Below, one piece after another: positions 17,770 to 26,124 of a DNA stretch of 64,000 nucleotides; the stretch's first letter is position 1, and the number at the start of each line of letters is the position of its first letter. The translations under genes and the position numbers were made by a program. This DNA comes from JARRKC01 sp037388505 (GTDB lineage: Bacteria; Acidobacteriota; UBA6911; RPQK01; JAPXNP01). The stretch lies in NCBI GenBank assembly GCA_037388505.1, contig JARRKC010000008.1, positions 1 through 64,000 of the forward strand, written 5' to 3'. The notes beneath the pieces are model-generated. The model had not been told where the DNA came from and did not search any database. It saw only the letters and a list, made by a program, of their open reading frames with translations.

Positions 17770-19953
17770 ATGAAGCGACTCTGTCTGGGCTTATGCTTGT
17801 TACTCAGTCAACTGCCGCTGCTCCTGGCTCAGGAAAAGCCGGCCTATCTCAACCCAAATCTGTCCGTCGAGGAGCGGGCTCAGGATCTGGTCGGACAGCT
17901 GACTCTCGACGAGAAGATCGCCCAACTCAACTATCGTGCACCCGCGATCGATCGTCTCGACATCCCGGCCTACAACTGGTGGAATGAGGCGCTCCATGGA
18001 GTCGCCCGCAACGGCCGGGCGACCGTGTTTCCACAGGCCATCGCTCTGGGCGCGACCTGGGACGACAACCTGGTCTACCAGGTGGCGTCAGCCATCTCCG
18101 ATGAAGCTCGTGCCAAGTACAATGCCTCGCAGCGGATTGGCAATCGGGGTCAATACGCCGGGCTGACCTTCTGGTCTCCCAACATCAACATCTTCCGCGA
18201 CCCACGCTGGGGGCGCGGCCAGGAGACCTACGGCGAAGACCCCTATCTCACCGGTCGAATCGGTCTCGCCTTCGTTCGCGGACTTCAGGGCAACGATCCC
18301 CGGTACCTCAAAGCGGCCGCCTGCGCCAAGCACTATGGCGTGCACAGCGGACCGGAGGGTGTTCGCCACGAGTTCGACGCAGCACCTCCGAAGAAGGACT
18401 TTCGCGAAACCTACCTGCCGGCCTTTCAGACCGTCGTGACCGAAGGAAACGTCGAGATCGTCATGTGCGCCTACAACCGCGTTTACGACGTTCCCGCCTG
18501 CGCCAGCAACCTGCTGCTTCAGGATATCCTCCGCAAAGAGTGGAAGTTCCAGGGGCATGTCACGTCGGACTGCTGGGCCCTGGTCGATTTCTATGAGGGA
18601 CATCACTACGTCAAGACTCCCGAGGAAGCGGCGGCGGCTGCTTTCAAGGCGGGCGTCGACGTGAATTGCGGCAGCGTCTCACCCTACCTCAAGGGCGCCG
18701 TTTCGCAGGGCCTGATCAGCGAAGCGCAGATCGACGACGCTCTCGTTACACTGATGAAGACGCGCTTTCGGCTTGGTCTTTTCGATCCGCCCGACATGGT
18801 TCCCTACAGCGAGATCGGCCCGGAGGTCATCAACTCACCCGAACACCAGGTTCTGGCGCGCAAGGCGGCGGACGAAGCGATCGTGCTGCTCAAGAACGAC
18901 GGCGTCCTGCCTCTGAAGAAGACCATCCAGAACCTGCAGGTTGTCGGACCCAACGCGGCCAGTGCCGACGTCCTGCTGGGCAACTACTACGGCGTCTCCA
19001 GCAATCTCCACACGATCCTCGAGGGGATCACGGAGAAGGTCGATCCCGGCTCCACACTCCAGTATGCGCATGCCTTCCTCCTCGATCGAGAGAACGTCAA
19101 TCCCGTTGACTACAGCGCCGGCGCCGCCTCCGGATCCGATGCGGTCGTCGTCGTCATGGGGTTGACCGGACTCCTCGAGGGAGAAGAGGGAGAGTCTCCG
19201 GCCTCGCCGACCAAGAGCGACCGGTTCGACATCGGCTTGCCGAAGAATCAGATCGAGTACCTCAAGAAACTCCGCCAGGGTGGTGACGCTCCTCTGATCG
19301 TGGTCCTGACCGGCGGCAGTCCGGTGGCCATCCCGGAGATCGAGGAGATCGCCAACGCCATCCTCTATGTCTGGTATCCGGGCGAGGAAGGAGGCCGGGC
19401 GGTCGCGGACGTTCTGTTCGGAGACACCGTTCCTTCCGGAAGGCTTCCTCTGACCTTCCCGAAGTCGGTCGACCAACTGCCTCCGTACGAGGATTACTCC
19501 ATGGAGGGCCGGACCTACAAGTACATGACGAAGGAGCCCCTGTTCCCCTTCGGGTTCGGGCTCAGCTACACGACCTTCGAGTACGAGAACCCGGTGCTCG
19601 ACCGTTCCGAGGTGAGTGCCGGCCAACCCGTCACCGTCGAGGTCACGGTCAAAAACACGGGCAAGCGCGCGGCTGACGAGGTCGTCCAGTGTTATCTGAC
19701 CGACCTCGAAGCTTCGGTCCGCGTTCCCCAATACGATCTGAAGGGCTTCCAGCGGGTCTTCCTGTGGCCCGGACAAAGCCGCAAGGTCCGGTTCGAACTG
19801 ACGGCCGAGGCTATGAAGCTGGTCGACAATGAGGGTAATCGCGTCCTGGAACCAGGTCAGTTTCGTGTGACCGTCGGAGGATCGTCACCGGGCCAAAGAG
19901 CCGTCGATCTGGGTGCGCCCAAACCGGTCTCCGCGGTCTTTACCGTCCAATAG
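17770..19953 (+). CDS. GH3 family beta-xylosidase/beta-glucosidase, secreted
   Basis: A 727-residue glycoside hydrolase of the xylan 1,4-beta-xylosidase-like branch of GH3. A signal peptide (MKRLCLGLCLLLSQLPLLLAQ) sends it out of the cytoplasm. The TIM-barrel domain holds YNWWNEALHGVARNG, the NINIFRDPRWGRGQETYGED substrate-binding signature and VTSDCWALVDF with the nucleophile Asp. It is followed by the alpha/beta sandwich (DEAIVLLKNDGVLPLK) and a C-terminal Fn3-like domain (SAGQPVTVEVTVKNTG). It would release sugars from xylan-type oligosaccharides. No other polysaccharide genes are nearby. GGAAGGG lies upstream of ATG 17770. Confidence 0.92.
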   Translation: MKRLCLGLCLLLSQLPLLLAQEKPAYLNPNLSVEERAQDLVGQLTLDEKIAQLNYRAPAIDRLDIPAYNWWNEALHGVARNGRATVFPQAIALGATWDDNLVYQVASAISDEARAKYNASQRIGNRGQYAGLTFWSPNINIFRDPRWGRGQETYGEDPYLTGRIGLAFVRGLQGNDPRYLKAAACAKHYGVHSGPEGVRHEFDAAPPKKDFRETYLPAFQTVVTEGNVEIVMCAYNRVYDVPACASNLLLQDILRKEWKFQGHVTSDCWALVDFYEGHHYVKTPEEAAAAAFKAGVDVNCGSVSPYLKGAVSQGLISEAQIDDALVTLMKTRFRLGLFDPPDMVPYSEIGPEVINSPEHQVLARKAADEAIVLLKNDGVLPLKKTIQNLQVVGPNAASADVLLGNYYGVSSNLHTILEGITEKVDPGSTLQYAHAFLLDRENVNPVDYSAGAASGSDAVVVVMGLTGLLEGEEGESPASPTKSDRFDIGLPKNQIEYLKKLRQGGDAPLIVVLTGGSPVAIPEIEEIANAILYVWYPGEEGGRAVADVLFGDTVPSGRLPLTFPKSVDQLPPYEDYSMEGRTYKYMTKEPLFPFGFGLSYTTFEYENPVLDRSEVSAGQPVTVEVTVKNTGKRAADEVVQCYLTDLEASVRVPQYDLKGFQRVFLWPGQSRKVRFELTAEAMKLVDNEGNRVLEPGQFRVTVGGSSPGQRAVDLGAPKPVSAVFTVQ

Positions 19954-19979
19954 TCAACGTCGTCCGAACGTCGGCGGAT

Positions 19980-20013
19980 GTCGGGACGCAGCTGAATAGG
20001 TCTGCGTCCCGAC
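19980..20013 (+). terminator. 12-bp perfect hairpin after the GH3 gene
   Basis: GTCGGGACGCAG, a 10-nt loop and CTGCGTCCCGAC form a perfect 12-bp stem 27 bp after the GH3 stop codon. There is no T-run, and the hairpin ends 4 nt before the next start codon, so it may act on that gene's translation instead of ending transcription. Confidence 0.45.
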
Positions 20014-20017
20014 GCGT

Positions 20018-20440
20018 ATGCCTGACATGAAAAGCAATCTGGGCACCCATCAGGACGTTCTGGCAGCCCTGTTCATCGGACTTGGCGTGATGGGAGTGAT
20101 CGGAATCGGCGTATTGCTGCTGATTTTCTCCATGTGCAGCGTGGCGCTCGGATTCGCCAGAACTCAGGATCCGTCGATGCCCGGCATTCTGGCTCTTTTG
20201 CCGATCGGACTGGGCATCTTCTTCGCTGCGCTGGTGGCCGTGGCCACCATTCCCAACTTCGTGGCCGCCTACGGGTTGCTGAAACGACGAACCTGGGGAC
20301 CCATCGTCGCGTTGATCGCCGCCATCCTCGATTTACCCCACATTCCGTTGGGAACCGGGGTGGGCATCTACGGCATTTGGGTCTACCTGGAGATCAACCG
20401 TGACGGACCTCGAGATCGCCCGGCCGACCGTCCCGCATAG
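20018..20440 (+). CDS. small integral membrane protein
   Basis: A 140-residue protein with about four hydrophobic segments (VLAALFIGLGVMGVIGIGVLL; GILALLPIGLGIFFAALVAVA; IPNFVAAYGLL with TWGPIVALIAAIL; VGIYGIWVYL) and a polar C-terminal tail. The pattern resembles small DUF-type membrane proteins that are common in GC-rich genomes; I cannot name the family. No ribosome site is visible because a strong hairpin occupies that position. ATG 20027 is an alternative start. It is convergent with the adenylate cyclase gene. Confidence 0.6.
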   Translation: MPDMKSNLGTHQDVLAALFIGLGVMGVIGIGVLLLIFSMCSVALGFARTQDPSMPGILALLPIGLGIFFAALVAVATIPNFVAAYGLLKRRTWGPIVALIAAILDLPHIPLGTGVGIYGIWVYLEINRDGPRDRPADRPA

Positions 20441-20494
20441 GCACGTCCGCAAGCCTGAAGCCGGAGAAGCGACCCATGCGCGCAAGTCCTTTCA

Positions 20495-22000
20495 TCAATC
20501 CTGTCTCCGGTCTCCAGCTCCCAGCTCCGGACCCCCTGCTTCCTCCGCCCGGGGCTCCTCCGCCGCGATGCTGTATACCGCGATGGGTGCGTTTCGCCCC
20601 TTCACCGAGATCGCACCCCGGTCCTCGAACGGAAACTCGCTCCGCACCGTCTCGTAGGTGGTCTCACTCACCAGAATGGGGACGCCCACCACTTTCGTCG
20701 AGGTTTCCAGGCGTGATGCGACGTTGACGGTGTCACCGATGGCGGTGTACTCCATCCGCTTGTCGGAACCGACATTTCCAACGATGGCCTGACCCGTGTG
20801 GATGCCGATGCCCACCCGGATTTCGGCCTTCAGATCCCTCAACCATTTTCGGGAGAGCCGCCGGAGTTCCTGCTGCATTTCGACGGCCGCTCGGACTGCG
20901 TTGATCTCCTGCTCGGCGTCTTCCAACGGTGCCCCGAACAGAACCATCAGTCCGTCGCCCAGAAACTTGTCCAAGGTGCCCTTGTTGCGAAAGATGACGT
21001 CGATCATCGACTCGAAATACTCGTTCAGAAAGCCGACCACCTCCTCGGGCGAATGGCCCTCGGCAAAGGTCGTGAAGTTCCGAATATCGGAGAACAGGAT
21101 CGTCACCTTCTTTCTGATGCCTTGGAGGCTAAGCTCCCCTCCAGACTGGAGAATATCCTCCATCACATCCTTCGAAACGTAACGGGCGAAGGCGCCTTTG
21201 AGTTCCTCTCGTTCCTTGAGGCCGATGGCCATCTGGTTGATCGCCTGGGCCACCTGACCGAACTCGTCCCGGCTCTGCAGGTGCACGCGGGCTTCGAAGT
21301 CGCCGTGACCGATCTGCTCGACCGTGTTGCGGACGGCCAGCAAAGGACGGCTGACCCGTTTGGCCAGCGCGAAGGACAGCAAGACGGCCAGCGTGATGGA
21401 CGCCCCGACAGCCGTCAGAAGGCTCCAGCGAATGACCGCCAGCCGCTCGAGAACATCCTCCGCCCGGACGTCCACGCCCAAGGCGGCCACGACGACGCCC
21501 GCACGATTCTTGATGGGAGCATTGGCGCTCAGCCAGGTGCCCCAGCGATCCACAGAGAAATCGCCGTCGACCTGGTTCTCGGTCACGATCAGGGGCGTCC
21601 CGGGTCTGCCCTCATAGGCATCGCCCACGTGCGAACGCTTTGCGGGATCCTCCTCTGGGTCGATCCCGAAGAAGATCTCACCCGGTTTCTTCGGGTTGTA
21701 GAGCATGGTGTACATGTATGCGACATAAGTGTCCGCACGGCGGTTGGCATCTCTCGCTTCGCGCAACTGGTGAACGAGTTCCTGATAGGCCGGCAGATTC
21801 TCGTCGTCTCTCGTCTTGATCTGCTGATGCAGGTCGCCGTCAATGGACGACGCTGTTGTGGCTGCGATCGACAGCACCTTGCTCTGCAGCGCTCGGAAGA
21901 GCGCTTCCCGCGCGTGGTAGTAGAGAATGGCCCCTGCCACGACGCTCGTCAACGAGACGAGCACCGTTAGAGAGAGAAGCAGTTTCGATCGATAGGACAT
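20495..22000 (-). CDS. membrane class III adenylate/guanylate cyclase with HAMP domain
   Basis: A 501-residue inner-membrane sensor cyclase. An N-terminal membrane segment (about 7-28) is followed by a periplasmic sensing region of about 160 residues (AYMYTMLYNPKKPGEIFFGIDPE is part of it), a second membrane segment (about 194-213), a HAMP linker and the catalytic domain. Catalytic features are present: metal Asp in TILFSDIRNFTTF, DKFLGDGLMVLFG with the second metal Asp, and TAIGDTVNVASRLE with the transition-state Asn and Arg. It should be active and makes a cyclic nucleotide, most likely cAMP. It lies 18 bp after the barrel gene on the same strand, so they form an operon facing a cNMP-binding operon. 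Confidence 0.9.
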   Translation of the reverse strand: MSYRSKLLLSLTVLVSLTSVVAGAILYYHAREALFRALQSKVLSIAATTASSIDGDLHQQIKTRDDENLPAYQELVHQLREARDANRRADTYVAYMYTMLYNPKKPGEIFFGIDPEEDPAKRSHVGDAYEGRPGTPLIVTENQVDGDFSVDRWGTWLSANAPIKNRAGVVVAALGVDVRAEDVLERLAVIRWSLLTAVGASITLAVLLSFALAKRVSRPLLAVRNTVEQIGHGDFEARVHLQSRDEFGQVAQAINQMAIGLKEREELKGAFARYVSKDVMEDILQSGGELSLQGIRKKVTILFSDIRNFTTFAEGHSPEEVVGFLNEYFESMIDVIFRNKGTLDKFLGDGLMVLFGAPLEDAEQEINAVRAAVEMQQELRRLSRKWLRDLKAEIRVGIGIHTGQAIVGNVGSDKRMEYTAIGDTVNVASRLETSTKVVGVPILVSETTYETVRSEFPFEDRGAISVKGRNAPIAVYSIAAEEPRAEEAGGPELGAGDRRQD

Positions 22001-22018
22001 CCCTTGGGCCGCCTTCCG

Positions 22019-22744
22019 CTACTGGTCCCATCCCAGAGAAAGTCCGAACCAAACCTCGGCGTTGTCCGGGTTGCGTTCCTTATCGTCAACAACGGCAAAC
22101 CGCACATAGGGGGTGAGATACGTGCCGCTCGTACCCAGGTAGAGGTCGTAGGACGCGCCCAGTACGAGGTCCGTGAAGCCGGTCTTGTCGGTGTACTGTT
22201 TGAAATTGAAGCCGCTGTCGGCGCTGAGCGTGAGGGCCCCGATCGAATGACTTCCTCCAACCAGGAGATAGCCCCCATCGCCCAGGTTGAAGTCTTGATA
22301 GTAAGTCGCCGACGGGCTCAACGGCAGGGATGGGAAGCTCAGACCCGCGTACGCCTCCTCGGTCGAGTCTTCGGCAGGATCCAGCCGAGGGTAGAGGTAG
22401 ACGATGGCCCCGACGCTGAAGTCTACGGCGCTGCTGAGAGAGCGATCCAGGCCGACGGTGAGATCGATTTCATCGACATCCCGCGTCCATGACCGCTCGT
22501 CGAGGGCCGCTGAGCCCCACACATTGACCCAGAGCCCTGAGGGATTGTGAGTCAGGGTGAAGCCGGGCTGGAAGGCCGGATGGTGGTCTGTGATGTCGAA
22601 CCCTCTCCAGTAATAGGTCGAGACCAGATCCGCCGCAGCAGAGGCACTCAAAGCTTGCTTGGAGTCTTTATCCTCGGCAGCCAGAACACTGGTCAGCGGG
22701 AGCGTGCTCATCAACAGTGGGAGCAGGAGTTGGCGTAATCTCAT
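22019..22744 (-). CDS. outer-membrane barrel protein, TorF/TIGR02001-like
   Basis: A 241-residue protein starting at ATG 22744, with GAGGAAAG just upstream; the frame is open further but without a signal peptide. The signal peptide (MRLRQLLLPLLMSTLPLTSVLA) is followed by alternating strands. The opening YYWRGFDITDHHPAFQPGF matches the YxWRG.s.t...pa.Q.gf start of the TIGR02001 family of unknown function. The protein ends in LGWDQ. It is the first gene of the cyclase operon, so its product may be linked to the signal the cyclase responds to, but this is only context. Confidence 0.75.
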   Translation of the reverse strand: MRLRQLLLPLLMSTLPLTSVLAAEDKDSKQALSASAAADLVSTYYWRGFDITDHHPAFQPGFTLTHNPSGLWVNVWGSAALDERSWTRDVDEIDLTVGLDRSLSSAVDFSVGAIVYLYPRLDPAEDSTEEAYAGLSFPSLPLSPSATYYQDFNLGDGGYLLVGGSHSIGALTLSADSGFNFKQYTDKTGFTDLVLGASYDLYLGTSGTYLTPYVRFAVVDDKERNPDNAEVWFGLSLGWDQ

Positions 22745-22977
22745 AATCTTTCCTCGACAATCGAGCATCGATGGCCGGTCCGGTCTGCGCCGAACACGAC
22801 GGGGAGAGGTTTGCCGGTGGCGTCCTCTCACAGTGCCGGACTCCCCACTCCCTCTTAAACCTATCGTCAGATCTGCCGATTTTATGTATGACCCGATTCC
22901 CGAAAATGACATCGGTCTGAGCGAGTGAGCACGTACGAGCGGGCCTGCGACGCAGATGAGGTTGAGACTGGCGGGCA

Positions 22978-25900
22978 ATGAGCCGATTCCTTCAGAGGCT
23001 GTTCAAGATCCATAGAGCAGAAGGCCGAAAGGTCCTGCATTTTGCCCTTCTCGGGGCACTCCTCGAAGCGGGAATTGCGCTGGGAATCAGTACTGCCGAT
23101 TCTCTGTTCCTCGTCCACGTGGGCGCCCGGCAACTGCCGGTGGTCTACCTGATGTTGCCCCTGATCATGGTGGCGTTCACACCCTTCTTTTCGTACGTGG
23201 CCACCCGCTACGGAATCGATGCTCAGTTCAAGATCACCCTGATGGTGCTGGCCGGAGGAGGGCTGCTCTGCTTCCTGGCGGCCTCGTCCGGAGGGAGCTC
23301 GACCACCATCCCCTTTTACGTCATCAAGCTGTACGCCTCTCTCTGGGCCATCAGCCTCTTCACGCTCTACTGGAACTACGTGGATCGCTATTTCGACATG
23401 CTCGACGCCAAGCGGCTCTTCTCTGTGTTTGCGGGAGGATCTGCCTTCGGCGCCGCCCTCGGCGGAGGCATGGTCAGCTTCCTGGCCCGGATTCTCCCCG
23501 TCGAACACCTGTTTCTGGTGTGGTCGTTGGTCGCCGTTGCGTCCTTTCCGGTCGTTCTCCTGATCAACCGGAACTGGCGGAAGATCGATCCCGAGATCGA
23601 GACCGAAACCCACGGCTTCCTCGAACAAACGATCGAGGTGAGCCGAATCATGAACCGATCCCGTTATGTCGTTCTCCTGAATCTGATTCTCGTCGCGACG
23701 GTCTTCCTTTCCACCATCTGTGAGTTTCAGTACCTTGGAGTCTTTTCGTCCTCCGCCGGGAAAGAGCAACTGGCGGTTCTGTTCGGCACGCTTTTCGCGC
23801 TGACGAATGTCTTCAATCTAATCGTCAACTTCTTCTTGTTCAGCCGTGCTGTGGTTCTGTTGGGAGTGAGAAACCTGGCCCTGGTCCAGCCGTTGACGTT
23901 CCTTGCCGCCTTTGCGTTTCTCTACGGGAGCTACGGCTGGAGTGCCGCCGTTTTCGGCTTCTTCGCCTACCAGGGCATCCAATCTTCGATCGACAACAAC
24001 AACTGGAACTTCGTCATGAACGGAGTTCCCAGCCACCATAAGAGCCAGGTCAGGACCTTCTCCGAAGGCATCTCGGAACCCGTGGCGGCCTCCCTGGCAG
24101 GCCTGTTCCTCTTCCTCGGCGCTCCTTTGATGTCTCACGGCCAGATCTCTCTGTCCGGCCTGGCGGCCAGTCTTGCCCTGGTCATGATCGCGCTATTTCT
24201 GCGAGGCGACTATCTGTCCGCCATCATGACCAACCTAAAGAGGGAATGGCTCGATTTCTCACGCTCCGACTCAGAACTCCTCCATCGGCTCGATGCTGCC
24301 GAAATCGAAGAACTGCAGCGACTCGCCGCCGAGGGTGAGCCGGAAGCGGCCCGAGCGGCGATCCGTTTCATGACGATCATCGACAGGCGCCTGGCGCTCG
24401 ACTCTCTGCTCACCTTCTTCGACCGAGCCAGGAACGGAGACCGGCGGAAGCTCCATACCCTGCTGAGCGAGATCGTCCAAGATGCCGATGTGGAGGTTCT
24501 CACGACTCTCGTACGAGCGCTTGGACGACATGAAATCGTGTCGGAGTCCACATTCATCGAAGTCCTGGGCGCTCAGGGACTCGTGCAGTCCGAGTTGCTC
24601 AGCCCCCTGCTCGGCTCGAGCGATGCCTGGCAGCGGGCGGCGGCCGCCGTTGCTCGATGGAACAGTTGGGATTTGAACGAAGGTGTGCGGGCGATGACCG
24701 CCATTGACGAACTCCTTTCCGGCCGCGGTAAGGAGCGGCTGGCAGGTATTCGCGCCTTGGGCCAGATGCGCCAGGGGCGGTACGCTCATTTTCTGGTGCG
24801 GTTTCTTCGCGATGGGGATTCGGATGCCCGATATGAGGCCCTCTCCGCCATTCGAAACCTGGTCGACCGTGATTCCGGTCATCTGGTCCCCGAGGTCCTC
24901 GGAATCGTGCGCGACGGATCCGCCCGTGAGCGCGACATCGCGATCGACGTGCTGAGCAAGATCAAGGATTCGGGCTGTCTTCGTCCGCTCCTGTCGCTGG
25001 ACCAGGGTCTGACTCCTTTGGAGCGTCGCAAGGTCGAGAAGCTCATCCTCGAAATCGGGCTCGGCAGCGTCCCCACGATCGTGGCGATTCTCGGTGATCC
25101 CGGATTCGATTACCAGGCTCGGTCCATCGCAGCCAGAACCCTCGGCAAGCTGGCGTTCCCACAGTTCGAGGCGCTGCTTCCGGAGCTCATTCGGACCGAG
25201 CTGGAAAGAGCCTATCGCTACCTCTACTTTCACTATGTACTCCGGCATCTGACCGAACGTTCCAGCGGAGTCGACGTCTTGTCGCTCTTTTACAGGGACG
25301 CTCAGCAATCCATCGTGGAGTTCGTTCTCGAAATCCTGACGATCGGGGGTCGCCTCCCCGACTTCGAGATGATCAGTTCGTCGCTCCGATCAACGAGCCC
25401 CAGAGTCCGCGCCAATGCCATCGAGAGCGTGGAACAGGCTTGCAGCCGCGATGTCTTCAAATTGCTCCTGCCTCTGGTCGCGCGAGCCGATCTGGAGGAG
25501 ACCGCAGCGGTCTACCTGAGGCGGTTCGATGCTGTGACGGCCGATCCGGCGAGCATCGTCGAGCAGGCGGTCGATGGCTCTTTCGATCTGGAATGTTCAG
25601 CCGCTGCCCAGGCTCTCTGGGAGGACGATCCTCGAGAGGGGGCAACTCGATTCGCCACGCGCCTGACCAGGCCCAGAGCGCCGTTGTTCTGTGAAACCGT
25701 GCTCTCCCTGCTCGAGCGCGTGGATGGAAAGTCATCGCTGAACAGCATCGAGCGGATCGACCGGTTGTCCAAGGCCACCCTGTTTCGTCGCTTCGGGACG
25801 GCCGAACTGCAGACCTTCTCCCGTCACAGCCGGCTGATGGACTACTTCGACGGTGATCGGGTCTACCGGAGGGGGCAGGCTGCCGATGATCTGTTCGTGG

Positions 25901-26124
25901 TTCTGGGGGGACGGGTTCGACTCGAGGGCGACGGTCACCGCTATCCGGAGATCGGTCAGGCCTTCGGCGAGGAGAGCCTGCTGGGGAGCCCCGAACGGCG
26001 GGAGGACGCCTTCTCGGAGGGGCTCGAGGCTCTGGTCATCGATGCTTGCGGTGTGGAGGAGGAAGCCCGCCGCCATCCGCGGATCGCCATCGGGCTGCTC
26101 GAAACCAGGCTGGGTGTGCAATGA
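22978..26124 (+). CDS. Npt-type nucleotide transporter fused to HEAT repeats and a cNMP-binding domain
   Basis: A 1048-residue inner-membrane protein with three parts. Residues about 15-415 hold around 11-12 membrane segments in the pattern of the ATP/ADP translocase (Npt1/Npt2, TLC) family (for example SLWAISLFTLYWNYVDRYFD, LFSVFAGGSAFGAALGGGMV). Residues about 430-900 are helical HEAT-like repeats. The last 120 residues are a cyclic-nucleotide-binding domain (DYFDGDRVYRRGQAADDLFVVLGGRVRL, then FGEESLLGSPERR with a possible phosphate-binding Arg). I infer transport or sensing gated by a cyclic nucleotide. It opens a four-gene operon; its stop overlaps the next start (ATGA). Confidence 0.85.
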   Translation: MSRFLQRLFKIHRAEGRKVLHFALLGALLEAGIALGISTADSLFLVHVGARQLPVVYLMLPLIMVAFTPFFSYVATRYGIDAQFKITLMVLAGGGLLCFLAASSGGSSTTIPFYVIKLYASLWAISLFTLYWNYVDRYFDMLDAKRLFSVFAGGSAFGAALGGGMVSFLARILPVEHLFLVWSLVAVASFPVVLLINRNWRKIDPEIETETHGFLEQTIEVSRIMNRSRYVVLLNLILVATVFLSTICEFQYLGVFSSSAGKEQLAVLFGTLFALTNVFNLIVNFFLFSRAVVLLGVRNLALVQPLTFLAAFAFLYGSYGWSAAVFGFFAYQGIQSSIDNNNWNFVMNGVPSHHKSQVRTFSEGISEPVAASLAGLFLFLGAPLMSHGQISLSGLAASLALVMIALFLRGDYLSAIMTNLKREWLDFSRSDSELLHRLDAAEIEELQRLAAEGEPEAARAAIRFMTIIDRRLALDSLLTFFDRARNGDRRKLHTLLSEIVQDADVEVLTTLVRALGRHEIVSESTFIEVLGAQGLVQSELLSPLLGSSDAWQRAAAAVARWNSWDLNEGVRAMTAIDELLSGRGKERLAGIRALGQMRQGRYAHFLVRFLRDGDSDARYEALSAIRNLVDRDSGHLVPEVLGIVRDGSARERDIAIDVLSKIKDSGCLRPLLSLDQGLTPLERRKVEKLILEIGLGSVPTIVAILGDPGFDYQARSIAARTLGKLAFPQFEALLPELIRTELERAYRYLYFHYVLRHLTERSSGVDVLSLFYRDAQQSIVEFVLEILTIGGRLPDFEMISSSLRSTSPRVRANAIESVEQACSRDVFKLLLPLVARADLEETAAVYLRRFDAVTADPASIVEQAVDGSFDLECSAAAQALWEDDPREGATRFATRLTRPRAPLFCETVLSLLERVDGKSSLNSIERIDRLSKATLFRRFGTAELQTFSRHSRLMDYFDGDRVYRRGQAADDLFVVLGGRVRLEGDGHRYPEIGQAFGEESLLGSPERREDAFSEGLEALVIDACGVEEEARRHPRIAIGLLETRLGVQ

